A stretch of DNA of 64,000 nt from Rhizobium leguminosarum bv. viciae USDA 2370 (GCF_002008365.1 NZ_MRDL01000036.1:671676-735675), one strand, 5' to 3'. Positions 1 through 8,696 are shown, counted from the stretch's first letter. Notes: generated by a model not told the origin, from the sequence alone. Made by a program: numbers and translations.

Positions 1-28
1 TCTTCTTCGTTTCTTGGAGGCCGCAACG

Positions 29-44
29 CGCTGGAATTCCAGCG
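29..44. promoter_or_regulatory. 16-bp perfect palindrome upstream of flagellin
   Basis: A perfect inverted repeat (CGCTGGAATTCCAGCG) lies about 80 bases before the flagellin start. It could be a regulator-binding site or part of an upstream gene or terminator that falls outside the window. I recognise no matching family motif, so the role is open. Confidence 0.3.
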
Positions 45-123
45 ACCCCGGACATGAGAGTCCGCGCGGACGGTTCATTTCTTGTGCAGTTTGCGTCCTG
101 TTGTGTTTTTGGAGTTTAGTTCC

Positions 124-1122
124 GTGAGTATTTACCAGCGCGTCTCGGTGGATGCGGCGCTTCATGTGCTGCGCGATATCAACCGCAATATGGCGGTCAC
201 GCAAAACCACATCACCACCGGCAAGCGCGTCGCGGAGGCCAGAGACAATTCCGTCTACTGGTCTGTCGCGACCACTGCGCGAACCGACAACAAGGCGATT
301 TCAGCAATCCAGGATGCGCTCGGTATGGCGGCGGCGACGATGGGAACGGCCTATACCGGCGTTCAGAACGTCATCGATGTCGTCTCGGAGATCAAGGCCA
401 AGCTGGTTGCCGCGACCGAAGATGGCATCGACAAGAACAAGGTCAACGAAGAGATCAAGCAGTTGCAGGAGCAGTTGCGCAGCGTCTCCGAGGCGGCGAC
501 TTTCAACAGCGACAACTGGGTGGTTCTCGACAACAACGCGACGCCGACCCAGCCGCGCCAGATCCCGGCCTCCTTCATCCGCAATGCCGACGGCACGATC
601 TCGGTCGGCATGCTGAGCTACCATATCGACACGACGCCGACCGGGAGCACCTCCTCCAAGGACGCGCGCTACCTGATCGACGATCGCGCCACCGGTTCGG
701 GCGAATACGGCGTGCTGACATCGGCCTATTTCGCCACCGAGCTCGGCGCCTCGCAGAATTATGTGCTGATGGAGAGCAAGAACGGCACGACCACGGGGCA
801 GGTGGTGATTTCGCTCTCGGACGTCACGACGAAAGGACAGGTCAGCGAAATGATCAGTGTCGTCGATGCGGCACTGACGCAGCTGACGACAGTCGGTTCA
901 GCCTTCGGCGCGTTGGAGAAGCGCATCAACCTGCAAAACGACTTCGCCACGAAACTCCACGACAACATCACCGCCGGCATCGGACGGCTTGTCGATGCGG
1001 ACATGGAGGAAGAGTCCAGCAAGCTCAGGGCGCTGCAGACGCAGCAACAGCTCGGCCTGCAATCGCTGAATATCGCCAACGCGACCTACGATACGGTCAG
1101 GCAGTTGTTCCAGAATTTCTAA
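124..1122 (+). CDS. Flagellin
   Basis: Flagellin subunit of the rhizobial complex flagellum, 332 residues, exported by the flagellar type III apparatus. The N-terminal D0/D1 region carries the family pattern (ITTGKRVAEARDN near residues 32-44, then a VYWSVATT stretch), followed by the EIKAKLVAATEDGIDK helix typical of rhizobial flagellins. The C-terminal helix ends in LGLQSLNIANATYDTVRQLF. The central variable region is short, as in other rhizobial flagellins. I chose GTG at 124 because GGAG sits 9 bases upstream and the protein then begins at the conserved N-terminus; an upstream TTG at 82 in the same frame would add 14 unlikely residues. No other flagellar gene is visible, so this looks like a stand-alone paralogue outside the main flagellar cluster. 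Which fla paralogue it is cannot be decided here. Confidence 0.93.
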   Translation: MSIYQRVSVDAALHVLRDINRNMAVTQNHITTGKRVAEARDNSVYWSVATTARTDNKAISAIQDALGMAAATMGTAYTGVQNVIDVVSEIKAKLVAATEDGIDKNKVNEEIKQLQEQLRSVSEAATFNSDNWVVLDNNATPTQPRQIPASFIRNADGTISVGMLSYHIDTTPTGSTSSKDARYLIDDRATGSGEYGVLTSAYFATELGASQNYVLMESKNGTTTGQVVISLSDVTTKGQVSEMISVVDAALTQLTTVGSAFGALEKRINLQNDFATKLHDNITAGIGRLVDADMEEESSKLRALQTQQQLGLQSLNIANATYDTVRQLFQNF

Positions 1123-1145
1123 GAGTGCGGTCACCCAGCCATCCG

Positions 1146-1189
1146 CCCTCGTGGTTCGAGACGGCCTTTCGGCCTCATGACCATGAGGG
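1146..1189. repeat. Rhizobial palindromic intergenic element
   Basis: Inverted arms CCCTCGTGG and CCATGAGGG enclose an inner GGCC-TTTC-GGCC hairpin. The core, with TTCGAGACGGCC on the plus strand, is a sequence I remember as widespread between rhizobial genes. It follows the flagellin stop and could fold in RNA as a 3' hairpin. The rest of the gap up to the next gene shows nothing else I can name. Confidence 0.55.
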
Positions 1190-1395
1190 CTGATTGTCGC
1201 GCTGGCCGCAGAGGCTATCGTTCTGCCATACCGTCGCGCAGGCGCACTACTCGCTAAAACTGGTGATATCTGCGCATTCCCGCAACATCGCTTCTGTTTC
1301 GGCGCCTGAAATTCCCCTATCAAGGGAACATCTTCATTTTCTTGCCGCAATCCTTGCCATTTGCTCGGATCAGTCGAACGGAGACCGTCCTGTCC

Positions 1396-2061
1396 ATGAT
1401 CAAAAAATTCGTACTTCTCGCTATTGCCGCAAGCTATCTCAGTGCCTGCACGACGACCGACCCCTATACCGGTGAACAGAAGGTTTCCAATACGGCGGGC
1501 GGCGCCGCGCTTGGCGCCCTCGGCGGCGCTCTCGTCGGCGTGGCTGTCGGCGGCGGCGGCCACGGCAAGCGCAATGCGGCGTTGATCGGCGCAGGCGTCG
1601 GCGCTCTCGCCGGCGGCGCGATCGGCAATTACATGGACCAGCAGGAATCCGAGCTTCGCGCGCAGCTCGAAGGCACCGGCATTTCGGTGACACGCAACGG
1701 CGACAACATCATCCTCAACATGCCCTCGAACATCACCTTCGACGTCGACCAGGACGCGGTGAAGCCGGGCTTCTATCCGACGCTGAATTCGGTGGCGATC
1801 GTGCTGCGCAAGTTCAACCGCACGCTGATCGACGTCAATGGCCATACGGATTCGACCGGCAGCCTGCAGCACAATCAGGACCTGTCGCAGCGCCGTGCGC
1901 TGTCGGTTGCCGATTATCTCGGCGGCCAGGGCATCGACCAGCGCCGCGTCTCCGCCGTCGGTTTCGGCCCGTCCCAGCCGGTCGCCTCCAATGCGAGCGA
2001 GGCCGGCCGGGCGCAGAACCGCCGCGTCGAGATCCAGATCGCTCCGATCACGCAGGGCTGA
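1396..2061 (+). CDS. OmpA-family outer-membrane lipoprotein (YiaD-like)
   Basis: Predicted lipoprotein of 221 residues. A signal peptide ends in the lipobox LSAC with the lipidated Cys at residue 18. Two glycine-zipper stretches follow (about 33-48 and 62-75), a membrane-associated motif common in this family. The C-terminal OmpA/MotB peptidoglycan-binding domain (about 105-215) carries VNGHTDSTGS, SQRRALSVADYL and a final NRRVEIQI. The probable role is tethering the outer membrane to peptidoglycan. The start is ATG 1396, with GGAGA upstream and the signal peptide beginning at once. A strong terminator follows the stop. Confidence 0.9.
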   Translation: MIKKFVLLAIAASYLSACTTTDPYTGEQKVSNTAGGAALGALGGALVGVAVGGGGHGKRNAALIGAGVGALAGGAIGNYMDQQESELRAQLEGTGISVTRNGDNIILNMPSNITFDVDQDAVKPGFYPTLNSVAIVLRKFNRTLIDVNGHTDSTGSLQHNQDLSQRRALSVADYLGGQGIDQRRVSAVGFGPSQPVASNASEAGRAQNRRVEIQIAPITQG

Positions 2062-2083
2062 ACCGGATTTTCTACCTTTGAAG

Positions 2084-2109
2084 CGGCCGGGCCCAGCCCG
2101 GCCGTTTTT
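2084..2109 (+). terminator. Rho-independent terminator after OmpA-like gene
   Basis: A nine-base-pair GC stem (CGGCCGGGC / GCCCGGCCG) with a CCA loop is followed by five T, 22 bases after the OmpA-like stop. It also lies just beyond the convergent DUF2000 stop, but the T run serves only the plus strand. Confidence 0.85.
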
Positions 2110-2110
2110 G

Positions 2111-2518
2111 TTAATGCTGCATCGTCGCACCCTTGGTGATCTTGTCGACGATCTTCTTTTCGGCGCGCAGCGCGATGCCGACCACCTTCGCGTCTTCGGG
2201 AGCAAATTCGGCGAAGACGGCGCGATTGGCTGCGTCGTGGCCGGTCGCAAACATCTCCTCGATGAACAGCGAGCTGGCAATATCGCGCTCCAGCGCGCGG
2301 CGGTGAACGGCTGACATCGTCGCCTCGTCGGCAGAGAGCACGATGATCGGCTGGATCGATAGCGGATTGTAGAGATTGCCAGCGCGGTCCCTATAGTCTT
2401 CGCCGATGATCTCCGGATGCCGGCCGGCGATGCCTGTCATCAGGAAGGCGGTAACGTTCAGCTTCTGCCAGCCGGCAAGATTGTTTCGCAGGACGACGGC
2501 AATTTTGGTATCAAACAT
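2111..2518 (-). CDS. DUF2000 family protein
   Basis: A 135-residue protein matching the DUF2000 family: it begins MFDTKIAVVLRNNLAGWQKL and continues through LTGIAG-like and LYNPLSIQPI-like segments. The family has a peptidyl-tRNA-hydrolase-like fold and no settled function. ATG 2518 is preferred because AGGTGA lies upstream and the family N-terminus starts there; a slightly longer start at 2533 is possible. It is divergent from the AraC-type gene to its right, with only about 45 bases between the starts, so that regulator may control it. Confidence 0.82.
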   Translation of the reverse strand: MFDTKIAVVLRNNLAGWQKLNVTAFLMTGIAGRHPEIIGEDYRDRAGNLYNPLSIQPIIVLSADEATMSAVHRRALERDIASSLFIEEMFATGHDAANRAVFAEFAPEDAKVVGIALRAEKKIVDKITKGATMQH

Positions 2519-2563
2519 CGGACGGTCTTTCACCTAACTACGGGTTATGGAGTATCGGGCGCG

Positions 2564-3478
2564 TTGAACCAGGATTTACATCCGCAGGTCTTCGAAGGTC
2601 TTGAACGTTTGTGCGCGGGACCGTCCGGCAACGCCATCCTGGCTGCGCCGGCCTTTCCCGGCATCGAGCGCATCGCGGCGCAGTTCTCAGGCAATGCCTT
2701 CGAGCCGCACCGACACGATACCTATGCACTCGGCGTGACCCTGAAGGGGGTTCAGACCTTTCGCTATCGCGGCGAGCGGCGCTTCAGCCTGCCGGGGCAG
2801 GTGATCGTGCTGCATCCCGATGAGGAGCATGACGGCGGGGCGGGGACCGAGGACGGGCTGCAGTACCGCATGCTCTATCTGGAGCCATCGCTGCTTCTTG
2901 AGTGCCTGGAAGCCGATGGCGTCGGCCTGCCTTTTGTCGATGAACCCGTTATCGGCGATCCCGCGCTGGCGGGCGTGCTGCTGGCAGCACTCGGCGAACT
3001 CGACCGCGAACTGGACGAGCTTTTCGTCGACGATTTCGTATCGCGGGTGACCGGCGGGCTGTCACGGCATGCGCGCATGCCGCGCCGGCCGCTCGGCGGT
3101 GTCGCCTGGCGGCAGGCGCAGGCGGCGCGAGATTATCTTGAGGCGCATGCGAGCAGGACAGTGCATTCCCTAGAGCTGGAAGCGGTAACGGGGCTCGACC
3201 GTTTCGCGCTGTCGCGGCATTTCCGGGCGGCCTTTGCCACCAGCCCGCATCGCTACCTTTTGATGCGGCGGCTGCAGCGGGCGCGGGCGATGATCGGCAC
3301 GGGCGAAGAGATTTCCGATGTGGCGGCGGCGACCGGCTTTGCCGATCAGAGCCATCTCAACCGCCATTTCAAGAAGGCCTACGGCATGACGCCCGGTCAG
3401 TGGGCAGCGCTCGCGCATAACTCCGCGCCGCGCTCTAAAGCGCGTCGCGTCAATCCGGATTCATGCGACGCGCTTTAA
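2564..3478 (+). CDS. AraC-family transcriptional regulator
   Basis: About 304 residues. The N-terminal half is an AraC-type cupin sensor domain, with the FEPHRHDTYALGVT strand and the PGQVIVLHPDEEHDG turn. The C-terminal half has two helix-turn-helix motifs, including LDRFALSRHFRAAFATSPHRYL and the signature ISDVAAATGFADQSHLNRHFKKAYGMTPGQW (broken here only in description). The start is uncertain: no ATG fits, and TTG 2564 has GGAG 11 bases upstream. The last 14 or so residues, after the family's normal end, are encoded by a palindromic intergenic repeat (3437-3478), so the stop codon was probably acquired from that element. It is divergent from the DUF2000 gene, its likely target. Confidence 0.85.
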   Translation: MNQDLHPQVFEGLERLCAGPSGNAILAAPAFPGIERIAAQFSGNAFEPHRHDTYALGVTLKGVQTFRYRGERRFSLPGQVIVLHPDEEHDGGAGTEDGLQYRMLYLEPSLLLECLEADGVGLPFVDEPVIGDPALAGVLLAALGELDRELDELFVDDFVSRVTGGLSRHARMPRRPLGGVAWRQAQAARDYLEAHASRTVHSLELEAVTGLDRFALSRHFRAAFATSPHRYLLMRRLQRARAMIGTGEEISDVAAATGFADQSHLNRHFKKAYGMTPGQWAALAHNSAPRSKARRVNPDSCDAL

Positions 3479-3541
3479 GTCTTTGATTTATGCATGTCGT
3501 TATCCCAAAACCGCTGCGCGCTTTTGGTGCGATATGCATCA
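3433..3541. repeat. Rhizobial intergenic palindromic repeat (overlaps two gene ends)
   Basis: A perfect inverted pair (AAAGCGCGTCGC at 3437-3448, GCGACGCGCTTT at 3465-3476) is followed by a T/A-rich bridge and a second palindromic part (CCAAAACCGCTGCGCGCTTTTGG). Decayed relatives lie near 4795-4885 and 12420-12505. The element covers the 3' end of the AraC-type gene and the last codons of the convergent AbrB-type gene. Confidence 0.75.
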
Positions 3542-4633
3542 AGCGGGATTTTCCGCAAGGCCGGAACGGCGCGCGATGAAACGGGCGAGCATCGGGCCGA
3601 TCATCAGGATCACCAGGAAGCGACCGGTCTGCATCGCCATGACGAAGGGCACGTCGACATCGCTGGAGGCGGCGATAATAGCGACGGAATCGGCGCCGCC
3701 GGGGCTGGTAGCGAGATAGGCGGTCAGCGGATCTATGCCGGCGAAGACGTGAAGCGCCACCGCCATGCAGCCGCAGAGCGCCATCAGCAGCACGATGCAG
3801 GCCGATACCCTCGGCAGGGCGCGCGCCACGTGCTTGAGGATCGAGCGGGTGAAACGCAGGCCGATGCTCCAGCCGACGAGCGCATAGGCGATGGCGAGCA
3901 GCCACATCGGCAGCTCGATCTTCAGGAGGCCCGTGCCCTGCAGCAAGGCGCCGAGAAAGAGCGGCACGATGATCGTGCCGCCCTGGAGGCGCAGGCGCCA
4001 AACGCCATAGGCACAAAAGGCCGCAAAAGCCATCGTCGCTGCAAAGTCCGGCCAGTCGATCTCGGGAAAGAGGACAAGCGGCGGCGGCTCGGCGCCGTCG
4101 GCTGCCACCCACAGGCGCGAGATCACCGAGGCGCCGACGGCGACGAAGACGACGCGCAGATACTGCATGAAGGCGACGAGACGGCCATCGGCGCCATAGG
4201 CTTCTGACATGATGACCATGGCGGAGGCGCCGCCCGGCGAGGAGCCCCATACCGCCGTCGTTCCCGGCAGCACCTGCCAGCGCGTCAGCAGCCAGCCGAG
4301 GCCGGTGGCGATGGCGATGACCGAGAAGATGAACAGCAGGAAGAGCGGCGCGTCCTTCGCCATGGTGCCGAGAATGTCAGGGGTGATGGTGCGCGCCATC
4401 ATCAGGCCGACGAGGACCTGGCCGAACTGCAGCGGCCAGAAGGGCACGCGAAGCTTTCCCTTGCCGACGGTCAGCGCCAGTGCGATTGCCGCGACCATCG
4501 GTCCGATCAGCAGCGAGGCCGGCAGGGCGAAGAGCTCGAGGAAGACGACAAGAGCTGAGGAAAGCGCGAGCAGCAGCGCCCATTTCGGCAGGCCGGCATC
4601 CCGCAGCAGGCGGCTTGCGTCGCTGAGTGACAT
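3539..4633 (-). CDS. AbrB-type integral membrane protein (putative transporter)
   Basis: A 364-residue polytopic protein with about ten hydrophobic segments in two homologous halves. Each half has the family's SPGGA motif (VWGSSPGGASAMVI and YLATSPGGADSVAI). This matches the bacterial AbrB/ammonia-monooxygenase-like membrane family (PF05145), unrelated to the Bacillus DNA-binding AbrB. Substrate and direction are unknown. ATG 4633 is preferred over the in-frame TTG at 4663. The C-terminus reaches into the intergenic repeat shared with the convergent AraC-type gene. Confidence 0.82.
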   Translation of the reverse strand: MSLSDASRLLRDAGLPKWALLLALSSALVVFLELFALPASLLIGPMVAAIALALTVGKGKLRVPFWPLQFGQVLVGLMMARTITPDILGTMAKDAPLFLLFIFSVIAIATGLGWLLTRWQVLPGTTAVWGSSPGGASAMVIMSEAYGADGRLVAFMQYLRVVFVAVGASVISRLWVAADGAEPPPLVLFPEIDWPDFAATMAFAAFCAYGVWRLRLQGGTIIVPLFLGALLQGTGLLKIELPMWLLAIAYALVGWSIGLRFTRSILKHVARALPRVSACIVLLMALCGCMAVALHVFAGIDPLTAYLATSPGGADSVAIIAASSDVDVPFVMAMQTGRFLVILMIGPMLARFIARRSGLAENPA

Positions 4634-4794
4634 GATCCCCGTGTCTTTCCTGGCCGGCGCCAAGCCCTGAGGCTGAATATGGGAGGGGCTCCGGCATGAC
4701 GAAGAAAGGCCGGCTACGAGAGCCGGCTGGCGCGGGTCCGGTATAGGCGGGTGGAAGACGAGCGGTCAATTGCGAAATTTGGCTACTCGGCGCC

Positions 4795-4885
4795 TTAAGA
4801 TGCGAATTTGATTCATGTTGCCGCGCTAACTCATTGTTTTTATGTATGTCTCCCTCTTGGGTCACTGCGCGGTTTTGGGCGGGGT
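4795..4885. repeat. Decayed copy of the intergenic repeat
   Basis: This stretch keeps the order of parts of the repeat at 3433-3541: a T/A-rich 'tgtttttatgtatgtc' bridge, then a 'ctgcgcggttttggg' arm. Many substitutions have destroyed perfect pairing. It ends next to the stop of the LysR-type gene. Confidence 0.45.
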
Positions 4886-4889
4886 ACCG

Positions 4890-5792
4890 TCACAAACGCA
4901 CATGGCCGGCGAGAAAATCACGAAGGGCGCGTACACGCGCCGGCAGTGGCCCGCCCTGGCCCATATAGAGGGCGTAGAACTCCTCGAGATCGCCGGGATT
5001 GGCCTCTTCGAGCACCGGCACCAGGCGCCCGGCATCGATATCGGCGCGCACGGTGAAGGCGGCAAGGCGGGCAAGGCCGGCGCCTGATAAAGCGAGGTGG
5101 CGCATGGCTTCGCCGTCTCCCACCTGCACGCCGGGGGTGATCGGGATCATCAGCGTTTCGCCGTCCTCGCGCAGCGGCCAGCCCTCTACGGCGCGGGCGT
5201 AGGAAAAGCCGATGCGGCAATGGCGGCGGAGATCGGCAGCCGAGCGCGGTTCGCCGTGGCGCGATAGATAATCCGGCGACGCGACGACGATCTTGCTGGT
5301 GGCGCCAAGCTTGCGGGCGATCAGGCTGGAATTCTTCAACGGGCCGGCGCGGATCGCGACATCGGCGCGTTCTTCCATCAAGTCGACTATCCTGTCGGTA
5401 TGGGAAATATCCAGCGTCACGGCCGGATGAAGCGCCATGAAGGCAGGCACGAGCGGCGCCAGCACATGGTTGCCGAAGGAGCCGCTGGTGTTGATGCGGA
5501 TTCGGCCCGAGGCCTGTTCGCCTGTCGAGGCCTGACGTTCGGCTTCGGCGATATCGGCAAGGATGGCAATGCTGCGCTCGTAGAAGGCGCAGCCTTCCGG
5601 CGTCAGTTGCAGCCTGCGGGTCGAACGGTTGACGAGGCGGGCGCCGAGGCGTGTCTCCAGTCGGGCGACGAGCTTGCTCACAGCCGACGGCGTCATGCGC
5701 CGGGCCGTAGCGGCGGCGGAAAAACCGCCACGTTCGACGACGCTGACGAAGACTTCCATTTCGCCGGAGCGATTGATGTCCTGACGGCTCAT
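4890..5792 (-). CDS. LysR-family transcriptional regulator
   Basis: A 300-residue LysR regulator. The winged helix-turn-helix occupies residues about 10-69 (FSAAATARRMTPSAVSKLVARLE, then LGARLVNRSTRRLQLTPEG). The C-terminal part is a periplasmic-binding-protein-like effector domain. It is divergent from the aldo-keto reductase gene, with 92 bases between the starts, so it is the obvious candidate regulator of that reductase. The inducer cannot be deduced. Confidence 0.92.
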   Translation of the reverse strand: MSRQDINRSGEMEVFVSVVERGGFSAAATARRMTPSAVSKLVARLETRLGARLVNRSTRRLQLTPEGCAFYERSIAILADIAEAERQASTGEQASGRIRINTSGSFGNHVLAPLVPAFMALHPAVTLDISHTDRIVDLMEERADVAIRAGPLKNSSLIARKLGATSKIVVASPDYLSRHGEPRSAADLRRHCRIGFSYARAVEGWPLREDGETLMIPITPGVQVGDGEAMRHLALSGAGLARLAAFTVRADIDAGRLVPVLEEANPGDLEEFYALYMGQGGPLPARVRALRDFLAGHVRL

Positions 5793-5884
5793 GATGAATT
5801 CAAGTCACAAATGATTTGCTTTTAGGCAATCTATATCATCGAGCGACCAAGGTCTATCTCATAGGAAATACAGGAGACAGATCC

Positions 5885-6919
5885 ATGGACTACAGAAATC
5901 TTGGCGCCTCCGGCCTCAGAGTGCCGGTCTTGAGTTTCGGCGCGGGCACATTCGGCGGCAGTGGCCCCCTGTTCGGCGCTTGGGGCAATACCGATGCGGA
6001 AGAGGCGCGGCGGCTCGTCGACATCTGCCTTGAAGCCGGTGTCAATCTCTTCGACACTGCCGACGTCTATTCGGCCGGCGCCTCCGAACAGGTGCTCGGC
6101 CAGGCCATCCGCGGCCGGCGCGACGCTGTGCTGATCTCGACGAAGACAGCACTGCCGATGGGCGAGGGGCCGCAGGACTGGGGAACGTCGCGGGCGCGGC
6201 TGATCCGCGCGACCGAGGATGCGCTGCGCAGGCTCGGAACCGACTATATCGACCTCTTGCAGCTTCACGCCTTCGATGCCTCGACGCCGGTCGAGGAGGT
6301 GCTGTCGACGCTCGACGGGCTCGTCGCCGCAGGCAAGGTCCGTTATGTCGGCGTTTCCAATTTTGCCGGCTGGGAACTGATGAAGTCGCTCGCCGCCGCC
6401 GAGCGCCACGGCTATCCGCGTTATGTCGCCCATCAGGCCTATTATTCGCTGGCAGGACGCGATTACGAATGGGAGCTGATGCCGCTTGGCGCCGACCAGG
6501 GTGTGGGAGCCCTCGTCTGGAGCCCGCTTGCCTGGGGACGGTTGACCGGCAAGATCCGCCGCGGCCAGCCGCTGCCCAAGGCAAGCCGGCTGCATGAGAC
6601 GGCGCAATACGGTCCGCCTGTCGACGACGAGAAGCTATTCGACATCGTCGAGGTGCTGGACACCATCGCATTAGAAACCGGCCGGACGGTGCCGCAGATC
6701 GCCATCAACTGGCTGCTTAACCGGCCGACGGTATCGAGCGTCATCATTGGCGCCCGCAACGAGGAACAGCTCCGGCAGAACCTCGACGCGGTCGGCTGGA
6801 GCCTGTCGAGGGAGCAGATCGAAAGGCTCGACGCCATAAGCACTGTCACGGCGCCCTATCCCTATTTTCCCTATCGCAGGCAGGAGGGTTTTGCGCGGCT
6901 CAATCCGCCTATTGTCTGA
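5885..6919 (+). CDS. Aldo/keto reductase
   Basis: NADPH-dependent aldo-keto reductase of 344 residues with the full catalytic tetrad Asp57 (FDTADVY), Tyr62, Lys87 (STKTAL) and His128 (LLQLHAFD). The C-terminal cofactor segment SSVIIGARNEEQLRQN is present. It resembles the YajO/Tas-like AKR group that reduces aldehydes and ketones; the physiological substrate is unknown. ATG 5885 follows a clear CAGGAGA ribosome-binding site. Divergent from a LysR gene. Confidence 0.92.
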   Translation: MDYRNLGASGLRVPVLSFGAGTFGGSGPLFGAWGNTDAEEARRLVDICLEAGVNLFDTADVYSAGASEQVLGQAIRGRRDAVLISTKTALPMGEGPQDWGTSRARLIRATEDALRRLGTDYIDLLQLHAFDASTPVEEVLSTLDGLVAAGKVRYVGVSNFAGWELMKSLAAAERHGYPRYVAHQAYYSLAGRDYEWELMPLGADQGVGALVWSPLAWGRLTGKIRRGQPLPKASRLHETAQYGPPVDDEKLFDIVEVLDTIALETGRTVPQIAINWLLNRPTVSSVIIGARNEEQLRQNLDAVGWSLSREQIERLDAISTVTAPYPYFPYRRQEGFARLNPPIV

Positions 6920-7081
6920 GGTGCGGGGACTGCGGACTTGGCTATAGCAACCGGCCTATAACAAAGTAGGAATGAAATCTTCTGCCAATCTTAACTGGAC
7001 AGCCGCTTTGACTTGCCGCATACCCAGCCTGACCTGCGGAACACGATATGGTTTCTGCGGAATGGCAGGGAGATCAAAGGG

Positions 7082-8494
7082 ATGGCGCTGAAGGACGCGA
7101 AGGCGGGCACACGCAACGAGGCCGGAATTGCCGCGGTGCTTGGTATTCTCAAGCGGAGCTTCGGCGAGCGTTTCCAGACCGGCCAGTCCTTCCGCGAACA
7201 GCATGCCCATACGACCACTTACATCCCGCCGCAGCTCCCGGACGGTGTGCTCTTCGCCGAGAGCGCCGAGGATGTGAAGGTGGCGGTCAGGGCGTGTGCG
7301 ACCCACAAGGTGCCGGTGATTGGTTTCGGTGTCGGCACCTCGCTGGAGGGCCAGGTCAATGCCGCCAATGGCGGTATTTCGATCGATTTCAGCCGCATGA
7401 ACCGGGTGCTCGAGGTCAATCCGGAAGATCTCGACTGCACCGTCGAGCCGGGTGTGACACGCGAGGCGCTGAACATCCACCTGCGCGATACCGGCCTGTT
7501 CTTCCCGATCGATCCCGGCGCCAACGCCTCGATCGGCGGCATGGCCTCGACGCGGGCCTCCGGCACCAATGCCGTGCGCTACGGAACTATGAAGGACAAT
7601 GTGCTTGCCGTCACCGCGGTCACCGCCAATGGCGAGGAGATCCGCACGGCCCGGCGCGCCCGCAAATCTTCCGCCGGCTACGACCTGACGCGGCTTTTCG
7701 TCGGCGCCGAGGGCACGCTCGGCATCCTGACCTCGGTAACGCTGCGCTTGCAGGCGATTCCGCAGAAGATCGCCGGAGGGGCCTGTGCCTTTCCGAGCAT
7801 CAAGGCCGCTTGTGATGCCGTCATCATGACGATCCAGATGGGCATTCCGGTGGCGCGCATCGAGCTGCTCGACACGGTACAGATGCGGGCCTGCAACGCC
7901 TATTCCAAGCTCTCCTATGCCGAAAGCCCGACACTGTTCCTCGAATTTCACGGCACCGACGAGACGGTGCCGTTGCAATCGGCAGCCTTTGCCGAGATCG
8001 CGGCGGAATGCGGCGGCGGCGAATTCCTGTGGACGGCCAATGCCGAGGAACGGACGAAGCTCTGGAAGGCGCGCCACGACGCCTATTGGGCCGCAAGGGC
8101 GCTGGCGCCTGGGCTTGCCGCACTTTCGACCGATGTTTGTGTTCCGATATCGAGGCTCGCCGATTGTGTTTCCGAAACGCAGGCGGATATCGAGGAGCAC
8201 GGGCTGTTGGGGCCGATTGTCGGCCATGCCGGCGACGGGAACTTCCATGTGCTGCTGTTGTTCGACGACAAAAGTGCCGAAGACATCGCCAGGGCTGAGA
8301 GCTTCGTGCAGCGGCTCAACCAGCGAGCGCTCGACCTGGACGGGACATGCACCGGCGAACACGGGATCGGGCAAGGCAAGATGGCGTTTCTGGAACAGGA
8401 GCTCGGCGGCGCGGTGGATCTGATGCGACAGGTGAAACAGGCGCTCGATCCAGACGATATCTTCAATCCCGGCAAGATTTTCCACCATGGCTGA
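7082..8494 (+). CDS. FAD-binding D-2-hydroxyacid dehydrogenase (D-lactate dehydrogenase type)
   Basis: A 470-residue flavoprotein of the vanillyl-alcohol-oxidase superfamily. The N-terminal FAD-binding domain (about 54-192) contains VIGFGVGTSLEGQ and the DPGANASIGGM pyrophosphate-binding stretch. The C-terminal FAD-oxidase domain contains GHAGDGNFHVLL and the hallmark CTGEHGIGQGK (about 423-433). The length and motifs fit cytochrome-linked D-lactate dehydrogenase; glycolate oxidase subunit GlcD is the close alternative, but no glcE or glcF neighbours are present. ATG 7082 is preferred over the in-frame TTG at 7013: it is preceded by AAAGGG and gives the usual family length. Confidence 0.88.
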   Translation: MALKDAKAGTRNEAGIAAVLGILKRSFGERFQTGQSFREQHAHTTTYIPPQLPDGVLFAESAEDVKVAVRACATHKVPVIGFGVGTSLEGQVNAANGGISIDFSRMNRVLEVNPEDLDCTVEPGVTREALNIHLRDTGLFFPIDPGANASIGGMASTRASGTNAVRYGTMKDNVLAVTAVTANGEEIRTARRARKSSAGYDLTRLFVGAEGTLGILTSVTLRLQAIPQKIAGGACAFPSIKAACDAVIMTIQMGIPVARIELLDTVQMRACNAYSKLSYAESPTLFLEFHGTDETVPLQSAAFAEIAAECGGGEFLWTANAEERTKLWKARHDAYWAARALAPGLAALSTDVCVPISRLADCVSETQADIEEHGLLGPIVGHAGDGNFHVLLLFDDKSAEDIARAESFVQRLNQRALDLDGTCTGEHGIGQGKMAFLEQELGGAVDLMRQVKQALDPDDIFNPGKIFHHG

Positions 8495-8544
8495 AAACGG
8501 AATATTCTCATGAACTTGGGCCTTGCCCCCGGCATGAATAGCGC

Positions 8545-8595
8545 TAGAACAGAATGATGTTGGGCCAGCTCAACCTGAAATCTGAATCCTGTTCT
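8545..8595. repeat. Palindromic intergenic repeat, part A
   Basis: Inverted ends TAGAACAG and CTGTTCT enclose about 36 bases. It adjoins a second, independent palindromic element. Both resemble intergenic repeats I remember as common in Rhizobium. Confidence 0.5.
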
Positions 8596-8607
8596 CAAAT
8601 AAAGAGT

Positions 8608-8659
8608 TAGAGCATGATGTCGTCCGAAAACCGCTCACACTTTTCGGCATCATGCTCTA
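8608..8659. repeat. Palindromic intergenic repeat, part B
   Basis: A perfect 12-base inverted pair, TAGAGCATGATG and CATCATGCTCTA, flanks an inner hairpin (CCGAAAACCGC...TTTTCGG). It sits immediately before the AsmA-like gene, so it may affect the 5' end of that transcript. Confidence 0.6.
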
Positions 8660-8696
8660 GTGTCGGCAACAGAATCCCGAATGGAGACGCTTTGCA

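Noticed and set aside
898..2280. A 460-codon open frame on the minus strand
   Set aside because: It lies antisense to the flagellin and OmpA-like genes, which have clear family matches. The translation is Arg/Ala-rich without domain motifs, as expected in high-GC DNA.
6956..8488. A 510-codon open frame on the minus strand
   Set aside because: Complete antisense of the FAD-dependent dehydrogenase; no recognisable protein features.
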